Origin: JBCDKH01 sp964388485
GTDB taxonomy: Bacteria; Planctomycetota; Phycisphaerae; Tepidisphaerales; Tepidisphaeraceae
Assembly: GCA_964388485.1 (NCBI GenBank)
Contig: CAYMAS010000007.1
Coordinates: 47,552-111,551, forward strand
Direction of reading: 5' to 3'
DNA length: 64,000 bases
The position numbers were made by a program, and so were the translations under genes. Positions 25,126-34,222 of this stretch are shown here, one piece after another; position 1 is the stretch's first letter; each line of letters opens with the position of its first letter. The notes under the pieces were generated by a model. It worked only from the letters and a program-made list of their open reading frames with translations, was not told where the DNA came from and made no database searches.

Positions 25126-27351
25126 CTAACGCCGGACCAGGTGGCGGGTGAAGCTGGTGTTGCTCTTGAGATCGTGCGGCATTGGTAGGCCTCGCGTGAG
25201 CAGGTCGAAGCCGCTAAGCGTCTGGACCGTGTGATTCTGGATGTCGCGGACGTCGTAGTCCGCGGCGGGATCGAGGTTGCGTAGGGCGACCGGGCCGAAA
25301 GCGAGGTGGGCCGGGTAGTCGACCGCGACCAGCGAGTAGACCGCTTCGGACGCATCCGGCAGCACGTACTGGATGATGCTCACTTGCTGCGGGCCGGCGG
25401 CGAGAGTGCGGAGTCGGTGCAGGTCGCCGCCTTGGACGACGTGGCGGATCGACTTGTAAAAGCGAATGTAGTTGCGATAGGTCTCGGCCGTAGCGTCGTC
25501 GAGCGTGGTCAAGTCGGTGCCGATGCCGAGAACGCCGCGCATCGCCACGTCGAACATCATCGGGACGCTGGCAGTGTGGCCGGAGATCGCGTTGTGCGTG
25601 TTCGTCACCCACGCCTCCATCGTCTCGGCGGGGTAGACGAGGCTGCATCCTTCTTGAATGGCCGTCCGGTCGATGGCGCACGTGTTGTCGCTGACCCACG
25701 CCTGCTCGCATCGGCCGAAGACGCCCAAGTCGGTCCGGCCGCCGCCGCTGGAGCAGCTTTGAATCTCAAGGTTCGGATGGTTCTTTCGCAGCCGATCCAT
25801 AATGTCGTAGACGGCCGCAACGTGCGCCCGGTAGACGCCGCCGCCGACGGCCGAGCCGGGTTCAGTGACGTAGCGGTTCATGTCCCACTTGAAGAACGTC
25901 AGGCCGGTCTCGGCAACGAGCTTGTCGAGCTGGCCGAAGATATTTTCCACCACCTGTGGACGCGTGAAGTCGAGGATCAGCTGGTTCCGTGCCTCTACAC
26001 GTGGCCGCGACGGGATGTGCAGCACCCAATCCGGGTGGGCGCGGTACAGGTCCGAGTCGACATTGACCATCTCTGGCTCGACCCACAGCCCGAACTGCAT
26101 TCCAAGTTTCCGCACCTGCTCGGCAAAGGCTGCCATGCCGTCGGGAAACAGCTCGGGGCTCACCACCCAGTCGCCGAGTCCCGCGCGGTCATGACGCCGA
26201 CTGCCAAACCAGCCGTCGTCGATTACGAAGAGTTCCACACCCAGCCCCGCCGCCCGCTTCGCCAAGGCGAGCTGGTTGTCCGCCGTCACGTCGAATTCGG
26301 TCGCTTCCCAGCTGTTGTACAGCACCGGCCGGACCGAGATCTGCTCTAGGTTCGCAGCCTTCCTTGGCAGAATCCGCTCGCGGGTGTGACGGTGCAGGCG
26401 GCGTGAGAGACCGCCGAGTCCGTCGTCTGCGCAGCAGCAAACGGCCGGTGGCGTGCTGATCGTCCCGCCCGGCGGCAGGGTGAGCGTCGCGTCGGCGGGA
26501 TTGGGTCCGGCATGAACACGCACTTGGCCCTCGTGTCCGACTTCGCAGGCCAGCCGCCAGTTGCCGCTGTACGCCAACGCGATGCCGTACGTCGTGCCGA
26601 CGTGCTCGCCCGACTCGCCGGGGGTCGAGAGGGCGACGAACGGATTTGAGGCATGGCCGCTGGACAAACCCCGCTCCTGCAACGTCCGCAGGCCCGGCGC
26701 AAGCCGCTCGTCTTGCTGCTGAAACTCGCGTGCCCAAGCTCCCGAGAAGCTCCGTAGTCTTGTCGCGTCACGCGGCAGATGGACCGTCGCCGAGTCGAAT
26801 TGCTCGACGGTCACCGTCGCGACGTTGCCGTTGGTCAGCTCGGTCCAACGCTCGATCACGTCGTGTGCCGCGTCGAGTCGGTAGCAGAGCATGGCGGAGA
26901 CGGCGGTCACCTCGTCTCGCATCTGGATCCGCAAGCACGGCCGCGGATCGTTCTTCAGCGTCGGCTGGCCGTGCGTCGGGGCGAAGCCTGGTGTGGCGAT
27001 GTCATCGCCGATGGTGTGCGAGACGTACCGCAGCCGCAGGTCGCGCACCGGGAAGTGGGGCAGCTCCCCCTCGCCGACGGGCACCTCGGGTGTGACGACT
27101 TTCAGGCCCGTCTCGTGGTAGACGGTGTCGCCGAAAACAACCAGCTCGTCGCGGCGGACCTGCTGGTTGGAGTTGTGCTTCATCGGGTCGAACTCGCGGT
27201 CTCGCGAGATCGCCGGCAGGGTGTCGCCGAGCCGCGGGGCCGGGCCCCAGTACAGGTGGACCACCCGTTCGTCGGGGTCGAGCCCGAGCAGGTAGCAGGT
27301 GGTCCCGCCCTCGATGGCGAAGATGCGGCGGTTGTCGTCGTATCGGATCAT
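25126..27351 (-). CDS. Alpha-galactosidase, glycoside hydrolase family 36
   Basis: 741 residues, the usual length of bacterial GH36. An N-terminal beta-sandwich (about 1-330) leads into a TIM barrel. The catalytic nucleophile is the Asp of FFKWDMNRYVTEPG (about residue 488) and the acid/base the Asp of WVSDNTCAIDR (about 554); QSCSSGGGRTDLGV between them is the substrate-binding loop. EATEFDVTADNQLALAKRAA and VIDDGWFGSRR are other GH36 hallmarks. It releases terminal alpha-galactose from raffinose-type sugars or galactomannans. No signal peptide, so it acts on imported oligosaccharides. Its ATG overlaps the stop of the upstream DUF5107 gene by four bases, so the two are coupled. Downstream of IclR-type control. 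Confidence 0.93.
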   Translation of the reverse strand: MIRYDDNRRIFAIEGGTTCYLLGLDPDERVVHLYWGPAPRLGDTLPAISRDREFDPMKHNSNQQVRRDELVVFGDTVYHETGLKVVTPEVPVGEGELPHFPVRDLRLRYVSHTIGDDIATPGFAPTHGQPTLKNDPRPCLRIQMRDEVTAVSAMLCYRLDAAHDVIERWTELTNGNVATVTVEQFDSATVHLPRDATRLRSFSGAWAREFQQQDERLAPGLRTLQERGLSSGHASNPFVALSTPGESGEHVGTTYGIALAYSGNWRLACEVGHEGQVRVHAGPNPADATLTLPPGGTISTPPAVCCCADDGLGGLSRRLHRHTRERILPRKAANLEQISVRPVLYNSWEATEFDVTADNQLALAKRAAGLGVELFVIDDGWFGSRRHDRAGLGDWVVSPELFPDGMAAFAEQVRKLGMQFGLWVEPEMVNVDSDLYRAHPDWVLHIPSRPRVEARNQLILDFTRPQVVENIFGQLDKLVAETGLTFFKWDMNRYVTEPGSAVGGGVYRAHVAAVYDIMDRLRKNHPNLEIQSCSSGGGRTDLGVFGRCEQAWVSDNTCAIDRTAIQEGCSLVYPAETMEAWVTNTHNAISGHTASVPMMFDVAMRGVLGIGTDLTTLDDATAETYRNYIRFYKSIRHVVQGGDLHRLRTLAAGPQQVSIIQYVLPDASEAVYSLVAVDYPAHLAFGPVALRNLDPAADYDVRDIQNHTVQTLSGFDLLTRGLPMPHDLKSNTSFTRHLVRR

Positions 27352-30300
27352 GATTCGGGCGCCTGCGTGAGCTCGCGACGGAAGGTCTGGATGCCGAGAT
27401 GGTTCGGGTCGAGGGCTGCGGCGTCGTCGAGTAGGGTGGCGGCGTGAGCGACGTTGCCGAGGCCGGCATGAGCCTGGGCCTGCATCAGCTTGGCGTGAAC
27501 GGTTTGACGGCGTTGCAGGTCGTCCTCGAACAGCAGCATCGTCGGCAGCGACGTGGCGAAGTAGTCGATCGTCGCCGGCTCGTGCTCGAGCTTTTCGGCA
27601 TGGTCGAGCAGACTGCGGAGCAAGGTGTCCGCTTCGTCGGCCTGGCCGAGCTGCCGCATGGCGAGCGCGGAGAAGTATGTCGCTTCGGAGAATGGCCGGA
27701 CCTGCATGTCCTGGAAGTCGCCGCGGAAGTTGGCTGCCCGGCGGAGCAATGCGTCGTCGCCGGTCGCGAGTCCGAGCCGATAGTGCAGCGGGGCCACGTT
27801 CGCCAGCAGGTGCCGGGCCTCGCCGAGATTTGGCGGGCAGTGCAGCGCTGCACGGAAGTGATCAGCCGCAACGGCGGAATCCTCGGCCGCGACGCCCAAT
27901 GCTTCGTGGGCGGTCTCGTGCTGTTTGAGCAGTGATCCCTCGCCGCCTTCCCACGGCTGGAACGCGCGTCTGCCGAGCACCGCTAGCGCTGCCTCGTGGT
28001 CGCCGACGAGGTTGTGCAGCGTCGCGAGCTCGAGGCTCAGGTCGTCGCGGGCGGCGACCAGGTCGGGCCGAGCTTGCAAGGCCGCGAGCCGATCCGCGGG
28101 TTCGTGACCTAGACGCTTGCGAAGTTGGTCGTACTCGTAGAACAGCCGGCCGTCGTCCGGAGCGGCGGCGACGGCTCGGCGGTACGCTGCCTCGGCTCCT
28201 GCAGCGTCACCGCGGAGGTTAAAGCGGGCCAACCCAACATTTCGCCAAGCCGCCGCATCCTGCGGGTTGAGCACCGTCGCCGTCTCCCACTGAACCAACG
28301 CCTCCTCGCGTCGGCGGACGTCGAACAGCAGGTTGCCCAGCATTCGGTGGGTAGCCGCATCGTCCGGCCGGCGGAGCATCGCCCACTGCAGCGTCGCCAG
28401 ATCATCAAGCCCGGACGGGAAACATCGGTCGGCAGCACACGCTGCAGCGGCATCGAGGTGCGATTCGGCCGACTCGCCGGCGACTTCGGCAATGCGGCCG
28501 CGGAGCAGGTGCCACATCGGAAGCCGGTCCTCGTCTTGCGGTTCGTCCGCGAGCACGTCGGCCGCCTCGCGGGTGAAGCCGGCGTTGAGCAGGTCGTATG
28601 CCGCGGCAGTGCGGGACCGGTTGTCGTTTCCGTCGGCAAGTGGCATCGGTTCGCCATGGAGCAACGCCCGCAGCCGCAGCGCTGCCGGATGGGCCGGCTC
28701 TGCAAGAAGGCATTGTCTGATCAAACGCCTGGCCTCCACCTGATCGCCCGCCGCGGCGATGAGTTGGGCGAGTTTGAAGCAGGCCGGCCCGACCCACTGG
28801 CGGTTCCATGCCGCCTTGTGCAGCGCGTCTATCGCCGCGTTGGTCCGCCCGATTCGCCACGACGCGAGGCCCAGGCCGTAGTGCGCTTCGCCGTCACGCG
28901 GGTTGGGGTTGAGCGTCGTCTCTCGGCCGACTGCCGCGGCGAAGTGCTCGACGGCCTGGTCGAACTCGCCACGAAGGTGGTGCCACCAGCCGAGCATCGT
29001 GTTGCATCGCGCGTCGGCCGGGTCGCGGCGAAGGGCCTCGCGCCAGTAATCTGCCGGGTCGCGGGTGGCGTGGTTGTACTGGTCAAGGTGGACGCCGGTG
29101 AAGAATAATTTGTCGGCGGTCGGGATCTTGTCAGGTGCCGCCGGCTCCCGCGCCGGAGTCAGCGGCTCGTCGCTCGGCTCCGCCGGCGGCTCAAGCGTTA
29201 GCACCCGGCGGCCGTTTTCAAGCAGCGTCAGCGTCAGCTCGTCGCGGGCTGCTTCGGTCGACCAGTCGTGCACCTGCGTCACTGTCGGCTCGAGCATGAC
29301 GGGTGTCTCGCCGACAACCGCGTCGCCGCGGGTGAGCCGCAACGTGCCGACCAGCGATCGGGTGGTCGCGACGCGGGCGGTGGCGGTGGTGCCATCGGTG
29401 TCGAGCTGCAGGACAGCCTCGGTGCTGGCCTGGTCCGGCCGAGGCAGATCGTGAATCGGCAGGAGGTATTGCGAGAACCGCTTGGTCTCGCCTGGCAGCA
29501 GGAACGAGAAGTCCGGCTGGTTGTCCGTGTAAACGCCGGCCATGAGTTCGATGTAGGGCCGGTGGCGTCCGTGCTCGTCGGGGTCGGTCAGTAGGCGGTC
29601 CCAGGCGTAGCCGAACTCGTGGTTGCCCCAGGTCCACTGCTTCTTGCCCGGTGCGACATGACGAGAGGCGACGTGCAGCAAGCCTGAGCCGGCGGCGTGG
29701 TCGTAGCCGCCGAAGTGGTCGTGGCGACTGCCGATGCACATGTAGCTCGTCGGCACCGGGATGTTCGCGTACCACCGCAAGTCGTCCGGCGGATAGTCAC
29801 CGGTGGGGCGATACTGGGCCGGCTGCTCGTCGTCGGGGACGCCGCTCTTGCCGCGGCCGCCGTAGTCGACGCCATAGTACCGGTCGCTCACCCTCGGGAA
29901 GCTCGCCACGCCCCGCTTGGCATGGTCGGCCACCCACGCGACGTCATCAGGAAAGAGCGACTCGTACCGCTCGTGCACCTCGATGCCGATGTTCATCCAC
30001 CAAAGGAACCGGCGGGTGACTTCCGTCGGGTTGTGGACGACGGCCTCGATCTCCAACGCGGCCGAGCCGGGGCGGAGCCGAACGCCGTGCGTGCCACGCA
30101 TGCCGCTGAGCGGGTCGAGGTCGGTCAACCATGCGACCGCTGCGCCGTCCGGTTCGTTCTCGACGCGACACTCGGCAGGGGTGAAGGTCGCGGGCCGGTG
30201 GTGCTGGGGCCAGTTGAACTCGATCCCGCCGCTGATCCACGGTCCGGCCAGTCCGACCAGCGCCGGCTTGATCACGTGCTGCCGGTAGATGAGGTCGAAG

Positions 30301-30617
30301 CCGGTCCGCTTGTCCCGCAGCCCATGGATCCGGCCGCCGATCTCCGGGAGAATCATCACTTCCAGGTGCTCGTTCTCGAGACAGACGGCACGCCAACGAC
30401 GCAGCGTCGGCGTCTCGGCGATGCGTTCCACCAAGGGCAACGGGTAGACCCGGCCGCTGGAACCTTGATAAACCCGCCGCTCGAAGAACATCGGATGCCG
30501 GCAAGGCTCGGCCGGCTCGTACGTCGGCAATGTGACGTAAGTTTCGGTCGCCGTCACGTTGCGTCCGGCCACGCCTTGCATAGCGGTTGCTTCGCCTTGG
30601 CTTGATTGCGTTGTCAT
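27348..30617 (-). CDS. DUF5107 domain protein with C-terminal TPR repeats
   Basis: 1089 residues. Residues about 30-430 form the DUF5107 region, a galactose-mutarotase-like beta-sandwich: LENEHLEVMILPEIGGRIHGL, PWISGGIEFNWPQHHRP, RRFLWWMNIGIEVHERY, KKQWTWGNHEFGYAWDRLL. From about 500 on there are some ten TPR-like helical repeats (for example ALRRDPADARCNTMLGWWHHL, LNPQDAAAWRNVGLARF). DUF5107 proteins are regular members of sugar-utilisation loci in planctomycetes and Bacteroidetes; several are suspected or shown to be glycosidases or aldose-processing proteins, but I cannot assign a reaction. No signal peptide. Coupled with the GH36 gene downstream; a candidate operator lies 47 bases upstream of its start. 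Confidence 0.85.
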   Translation of the reverse strand: MTTQSSQGEATAMQGVAGRNVTATETYVTLPTYEPAEPCRHPMFFERRVYQGSSGRVYPLPLVERIAETPTLRRWRAVCLENEHLEVMILPEIGGRIHGLRDKRTGFDLIYRQHVIKPALVGLAGPWISGGIEFNWPQHHRPATFTPAECRVENEPDGAAVAWLTDLDPLSGMRGTHGVRLRPGSAALEIEAVVHNPTEVTRRFLWWMNIGIEVHERYESLFPDDVAWVADHAKRGVASFPRVSDRYYGVDYGGRGKSGVPDDEQPAQYRPTGDYPPDDLRWYANIPVPTSYMCIGSRHDHFGGYDHAAGSGLLHVASRHVAPGKKQWTWGNHEFGYAWDRLLTDPDEHGRHRPYIELMAGVYTDNQPDFSFLLPGETKRFSQYLLPIHDLPRPDQASTEAVLQLDTDGTTATARVATTRSLVGTLRLTRGDAVVGETPVMLEPTVTQVHDWSTEAARDELTLTLLENGRRVLTLEPPAEPSDEPLTPAREPAAPDKIPTADKLFFTGVHLDQYNHATRDPADYWREALRRDPADARCNTMLGWWHHLRGEFDQAVEHFAAAVGRETTLNPNPRDGEAHYGLGLASWRIGRTNAAIDALHKAAWNRQWVGPACFKLAQLIAAAGDQVEARRLIRQCLLAEPAHPAALRLRALLHGEPMPLADGNDNRSRTAAAYDLLNAGFTREAADVLADEPQDEDRLPMWHLLRGRIAEVAGESAESHLDAAAACAADRCFPSGLDDLATLQWAMLRRPDDAATHRMLGNLLFDVRRREEALVQWETATVLNPQDAAAWRNVGLARFNLRGDAAGAEAAYRRAVAAAPDDGRLFYEYDQLRKRLGHEPADRLAALQARPDLVAARDDLSLELATLHNLVGDHEAALAVLGRRAFQPWEGGEGSLLKQHETAHEALGVAAEDSAVAADHFRAALHCPPNLGEARHLLANVAPLHYRLGLATGDDALLRRAANFRGDFQDMQVRPFSEATYFSALAMRQLGQADEADTLLRSLLDHAEKLEHEPATIDYFATSLPTMLLFEDDLQRRQTVHAKLMQAQAHAGLGNVAHAATLLDDAAALDPNHLGIQTFRRELTQAPES

Positions 30618-30663
30618 GCTGCGCCGTCAGAATTATTATGAAGAAGGTCTGGTAAGACAGCGA

Positions 30664-30685
30664 TTTCAACAGATGATAACTTGTA
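30664..30685 (+). promoter_or_regulatory. Candidate IclR-regulator site upstream of the DUF5107-GH36 operon
   Basis: The sequence beginning tttcaacagatgataactt matches, with a one-base gap and few changes, the sequence at 31600-31619 in front of the SDR gene and on the same strand. Both lie in short, AT-rich promoter gaps within one sugar locus that contains an IclR gene. Role is inferred from position and similarity only. Confidence 0.4.
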
Positions 30686-30767
30686 AGCGGGACGAGGCGG
30701 CGAAGACTCGATCTTCGCCCGGCCGATGCCTTGTGGCCGCTCCGAAGACATACACCATGCCGACGTC

Positions 30768-31505
30768 CTAAGCCTGTAAATCGCGTTCAACGGCTTTGGA
30801 GGCTTTGGCCAGATGCTTGCGTAGCTCCGCTTCGGCCGGGGTGCCACGGGCCACGGGAACCGTGATGCTGATCGCTCCGACAACCCCGTATTCGTCGCGG
30901 ATCGGGTTGGCCAAACACATGACGCCCATGTCGTTCTCTTCACGCTCGGCGGCGTAGCCGTTCTCCCGCGCCTCTTGAAGCAACTCACGCAGCTTCTTCG
31001 TGCTGACAATCGTGTTGGGCGTGCGTGCTTCGAGCGTGACGCCGCGGAGCAGACGCGACCACGTCGCGTCGGGCATGTGGCTGACGATCGCTCGGCCCAG
31101 AGCGGTCGAATGAAACGGGTCGAGCGTCCCCGGCTCGACGACGCGACGCAGCGGGTGCGTGCTCTCAATCACGCGGAGGTAGGCGACGCGGGTTCCGCGA
31201 AGGACGCCGAGGTTGACGGTTTCGCCCGTCTTTTCGTGCAGGGTGCGAAGATGGGGCTCGGCCGCAGACATGAGCGGGCCATGATCCTGCCCGGCGGCGA
31301 GCCGCCCGAGCTTGCCGCTCAGGCCGTACTTGCCGGCACCGACCTGCTCGACATATCCCAACGCCGCCAGGTCGTTGAGGATCCGGTGGATCGTCGGCTT
31401 GTTGAGGCCGAGCTGGTTGGTGATCGCTCCAAGGGCCTGCGGACCGTCACTGCCGGCGAGCACTTCGAGCACAAGGAAGGCTTTGGCCAGAACGCCAGAT
31501 TCCAT
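30768..31505 (-). CDS. IclR-family transcription regulator
   Basis: 245 residues. N-terminal winged helix (about 5-70: LAKAFLVLEVLAG, ITNQLGLNKPTIHRILNDLAALGYV) and C-terminal ligand-binding GAF-like domain (about 85-240: ETVNLGVLRGTRVAYLRVIES, FHSTALGRAIVSHMPD, REENDMGVMCLANPIRDEYG, GAISITVP), both characteristic of IclR. These regulators sense small acids or sugar breakdown products and usually control neighbouring catabolic genes. Here they would be the downstream DUF5107-GH36 pair on the same strand and the divergent SDR. The GAF-like core includes DEYGVVGAISITVPVAR, the usual effector pocket motif. Confidence 0.9.
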   Translation of the reverse strand: MESGVLAKAFLVLEVLAGSDGPQALGAITNQLGLNKPTIHRILNDLAALGYVEQVGAGKYGLSGKLGRLAAGQDHGPLMSAAEPHLRTLHEKTGETVNLGVLRGTRVAYLRVIESTHPLRRVVEPGTLDPFHSTALGRAIVSHMPDATWSRLLRGVTLEARTPNTIVSTKKLRELLQEARENGYAAEREENDMGVMCLANPIRDEYGVVGAISITVPVARGTPAEAELRKHLAKASKAVERDLQA

Positions 31506-31599
31506 GGGTCGAAGGTAGCCGGTCGGAGTCGATGCTCCAACTCATCGCCAAGCCAACCAGCGACGAATTAGCGACAAGCTGCCCTTGAAAGATTGGGCG

Positions 31600-31619
31600 T
31601 TTCAACATATGGTACTTTA
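31600..31619 (+). promoter_or_regulatory. Candidate IclR-regulator site in the IclR/SDR divergent promoter
   Basis: tttcaacatatggtacttta lies directly before the SDR start and resembles 30664-30685. Its left end also forms an inverted repeat with ttgaaa at 31585-31590 (ttgaaa, nine bases, tttcaa). Occupation would block SDR translation start region and the iclR promoter. Inference. Confidence 0.4.
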
Positions 31620-31620
31620 C

Positions 31621-32382
31621 ATGTCGCTCAGTGGTTCAACAGCCAGTCGCCGCGTGCTAATCACGGGGGCGGCGAGCGGGATCGGGCTGGCCATGGCTCA
31701 CCAATTCAACGACGCCGGGGCAGCTGTCGTGATCTGTGACCGCGATGCCGAAGCTGCTGAAGCTGCTCGCTTGCAGCTCGGCAGCAAGGCGGCTGTGGCG
31801 ATGCTAGACGTGGCCGACGTCGATGCCTGTCACGCCGTCGCGGCGACCGTCTGGGCTCAAGGCCGAATCGACGTCCTGATCAACAACGCCGGCATCGGCT
31901 CGGCGGGAAACGGTTTTACGACAACAGCCAACGATCTCGATCAGATGTGGCGGGTGAATGTGGCCGGTGTCTTCCACCTTACCCATGCCTTTCTCCCGCC
32001 GATGATCGAAGCGGGCGGCGGGTGCATCATCAACACTGCCAGCGTCGGCGGGCTTCGTGGCATTCGCGACCGCCTCGCCTACTGCACCACCAAGCACGCC
32101 GTCGTCGGCATGACGCGGTGCATTGCCCTTGATCACGCCGCCGACGGCATCCGCTGCAACTGCCTGTGCCCCGGCCGCGTCAAGACGCCGTGGATTGAGC
32201 GGCGTCTTTTAGAAAGCGACGACCCAGACAAGACGCTCGCCGAGATGAGCGCGACCCAGCCTCACGGCCGAATGGTGGAGCCGAGCGAGGTCGCCGCCGC
32301 CGCCGTGTTTCTCGCAAGTGACGCCGCCGCCAGCCTCAACGGCGTCGCGTTGCCCATCGACGGCGGCTGGACCGCGGCCTGA
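31621..32382 (+). CDS. Short-chain dehydrogenase, probably 2-keto-3-deoxy-L-fuconate dehydrogenase-like
   Basis: 253 residues, classical SDR. NAD(P) site TGAASGIGLAMA (about 15-26), VLINNAGIGSAG (about 87-98), catalytic Ser in NTASVGGLRG and Tyr/Lys in AYCTTKHAVVG (about 155-165). The C-terminal part RCNCLCPGRVKTPWIERRL ... EMSATQPHGRMVEPSEVA ... LPIDGGWTAA is of the kind seen in 2-keto-3-deoxy-L-fuconate dehydrogenases of the L-fucose pathway; other sugar-acid SDRs remain possible. Start at 31621 chosen because MSLSG leads straight into the fold; an ATG at 31609 is in frame. Divergent from iclR, whose product probably controls it. Confidence 0.85.
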   Translation: MSLSGSTASRRVLITGAASGIGLAMAHQFNDAGAAVVICDRDAEAAEAARLQLGSKAAVAMLDVADVDACHAVAATVWAQGRIDVLINNAGIGSAGNGFTTTANDLDQMWRVNVAGVFHLTHAFLPPMIEAGGGCIINTASVGGLRGIRDRLAYCTTKHAVVGMTRCIALDHAADGIRCNCLCPGRVKTPWIERRLLESDDPDKTLAEMSATQPHGRMVEPSEVAAAAVFLASDAAASLNGVALPIDGGWTAA

Positions 32383-32421
32383 ACGTGACACAACTTGCGA
32401 AGGCCCCCTCGCGCCCGCTCC

Positions 32422-32979
32422 TCAAGCGGATCGGCTCACCGCCACCTGGGCAGGCCGAATAACGCGGCCGTCAAAGGCGTAGCCCTTTTGAAGCAACCGC
32501 GTCACGACTGGTGACTCCGGTGCGTCGTCTCGCGGCTCCTGCATCAGGGCCTCGTGCTGTTCCGGATCAAACGGATCGTCTTCCTTCGGAGCGACCGGCG
32601 TTACGCCATTGGTCTTGAGGACCGCTAGGAACTGGTCGAGCGTTCCACGCACGCCGCCGAGGACGCTCAGAACATCGGCGTCGGCGGAGACGTCCAGTGC
32701 CCGTTCGAGGTTGTCGACGACCGGCAGCATCTCCCGCATCAAGTGACCGGCGGCGACCTTCAGACGGTGGTCAGCGTCCTTCGTTAGACGACGCTGGGCA
32801 TTCTGGTAATCCGCCTGCACGCGGGCAAGCTTCTCGAAGAGCTGGCGGTTCTCTTCTCGTAACGCTTCGATGTCGTCGTTGCCGACGTCGACCTCGGGCG
32901 TGTCGGCGATGTCGGCCTCCTCGACCACGTCGTCAGGGACGTCTTGAATCTGCTCGTCTTGCGGATCGCTCATGGCCAT
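32422..32979 (-). CDS. grpE: Nucleotide exchange factor GrpE
   Basis: 185 residues. Acidic disordered N-terminus, long coiled coil (about 37-85, IEALREENRQLFEKLARVQADYQNAQRRLTK), then the four-helix and beta-domain with MREMLPVVDNLERALD, FDPEQHEALMQE and the closing VTRLLQKGYAFDGRVIRPAQVAVS, which is the GrpE signature. It releases ADP from DnaK. It follows dnaJ by 17 bases as the last gene of the chaperone cluster; dnaK itself is not in the window. ATG at 32979, with a second in-frame ATG six bases later. Confidence 0.95.
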   Translation of the reverse strand: MAMSDPQDEQIQDVPDDVVEEADIADTPEVDVGNDDIEALREENRQLFEKLARVQADYQNAQRRLTKDADHRLKVAAGHLMREMLPVVDNLERALDVSADADVLSVLGGVRGTLDQFLAVLKTNGVTPVAPKEDDPFDPEQHEALMQEPRDDAPESPVVTRLLQKGYAFDGRVIRPAQVAVSRSA

Positions 32980-32996
32980 GTTGTAGGTTGTGCCGG

Positions 32997-34166
32997 TTAG
33001 TCGCCCGCGAGCATCGACCGGAGTTTATCGAGAAAGCCCTTGCGCTGCGGCATGGCGGCGTGGTCGTCTTCTTCAGTTTCGGCGAACTGACGGAGCAGAT
33101 CCTGTTGGGTGTCGTTGAGCTTTTTGGGAATCTCGACGAGCACCTGGACCATCAGGTCGCCCCGACGCAGGCCGCGGATATCAGGCAGGCCCTTGCCGCG
33201 AAGCTTGAAAACTTCACCGTGCTGCGTGCCGGCGTCGATGTCTAGGGTGGAGCGGCCGATGTTCGCATCCTCGTCGGGCGAGGCAAGCGTCGGCACGTCA
33301 ATCGTGCCGCCGAGTGCGGCAGTCGTAAAGCTGACGGGCACTTGGCAGACGAGGTCACGGTCATGTCGGGTGAAGACCGAGTGCGAGGCAACGGCAACGT
33401 AGCAGACGAGGTCGCCGGGAGGGGCATCGGCAGTGGCTGCGGGTTCACCTTCGCCAGCGAGACGCACCGCCTGACCTTCGTGAACGCCGGCAGGAATCTT
33501 GATTGTGACCTTCCGGCTGACCTGCTGTCGACCGGTGCCGTCGCAGGTGCGGCAGACGTCTTTGTCCTCGGGCACGGCACCCTTGCCGCGACACGTCGGG
33601 CAGGCGACGACCATCCGAAACATGCCTCCCATGCCCTGCTGGGCGACGCGGCCTTGGCCTTGGCACGTCGGACACTGCTTGGGCGTCGCACCCTTCTTGA
33701 GCCCGCGGCCGTCGCACGTGTCGCAGCGATCGAGTCGTTCGAACTCCAGCGTCTTGCTCGCACCGGCGGCGACTTCTTCGAGCGTCAACTCGACCGTCGT
33801 CTCCAGATCCATCCCCGGCCTGGGCCCAGCTCGTCGCCCCCGGCCGCCGCCGAACCCGCCGCCGAAGATGTCTTCGAACATCGAGAAGATGTCCGAGACG
33901 TCCGCATGACGGAAGTCGTGAGCGGCGCCTTGAACACCTTCGTGCCCGAAGCGGTCGTAGCGAGCCCGCTTCTGGTCGTCGGACAAGACCTCGTACGCCT
34001 CGGCACACTCGCGAAACTTCGTATCCGCCTCGGCATCGCCGCCGTTGCGATCCGGGTGGAACTTCATCGCCAGCCGTCGGTACGACTTCTTGATTTCGAC
34101 GACGGAAGCCGAGCGTTCGACGCCGAGAACTTCGTAGTAGTCGCGTTTGGTGCTGGTGGCTGACAT
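32997..34166 (-). CDS. dnaJ: Chaperone DnaJ (type I)
   Basis: 389 residues. J domain (about 8-70) with YRRLAMKFHPDRNGGD, so the HPD motif is intact; Gly/Phe region (FGGGFGGGRGRR, about 100-115); zinc-finger region with four CxxCxGxG motifs in order: CDTCDGRG, CPTCQGQG, CPTCRGKG, CRTCDGTG; then the C-terminal substrate domains ending in a basic tail (PQRKGFLDKLRSMLAGD). It delivers clients to DnaK and stimulates its ATPase. Directly upstream lies the PemK-type toxin gene at 34223 and directly downstream grpE, all on the same strand. Confidence 0.96.
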   Translation of the reverse strand: MSATSTKRDYYEVLGVERSASVVEIKKSYRRLAMKFHPDRNGGDAEADTKFRECAEAYEVLSDDQKRARYDRFGHEGVQGAAHDFRHADVSDIFSMFEDIFGGGFGGGRGRRAGPRPGMDLETTVELTLEEVAAGASKTLEFERLDRCDTCDGRGLKKGATPKQCPTCQGQGRVAQQGMGGMFRMVVACPTCRGKGAVPEDKDVCRTCDGTGRQQVSRKVTIKIPAGVHEGQAVRLAGEGEPAATADAPPGDLVCYVAVASHSVFTRHDRDLVCQVPVSFTTAALGGTIDVPTLASPDEDANIGRSTLDIDAGTQHGEVFKLRGKGLPDIRGLRRGDLMVQVLVEIPKKLNDTQQDLLRQFAETEEDDHAAMPQRKGFLDKLRSMLAGD

Positions 34167-34222
34167 GAGGTCTTACAGCGTTGAGTTCAGCAGCGTGTCA
34201 GCTTTGTGGGCTGAGGGAAGGG

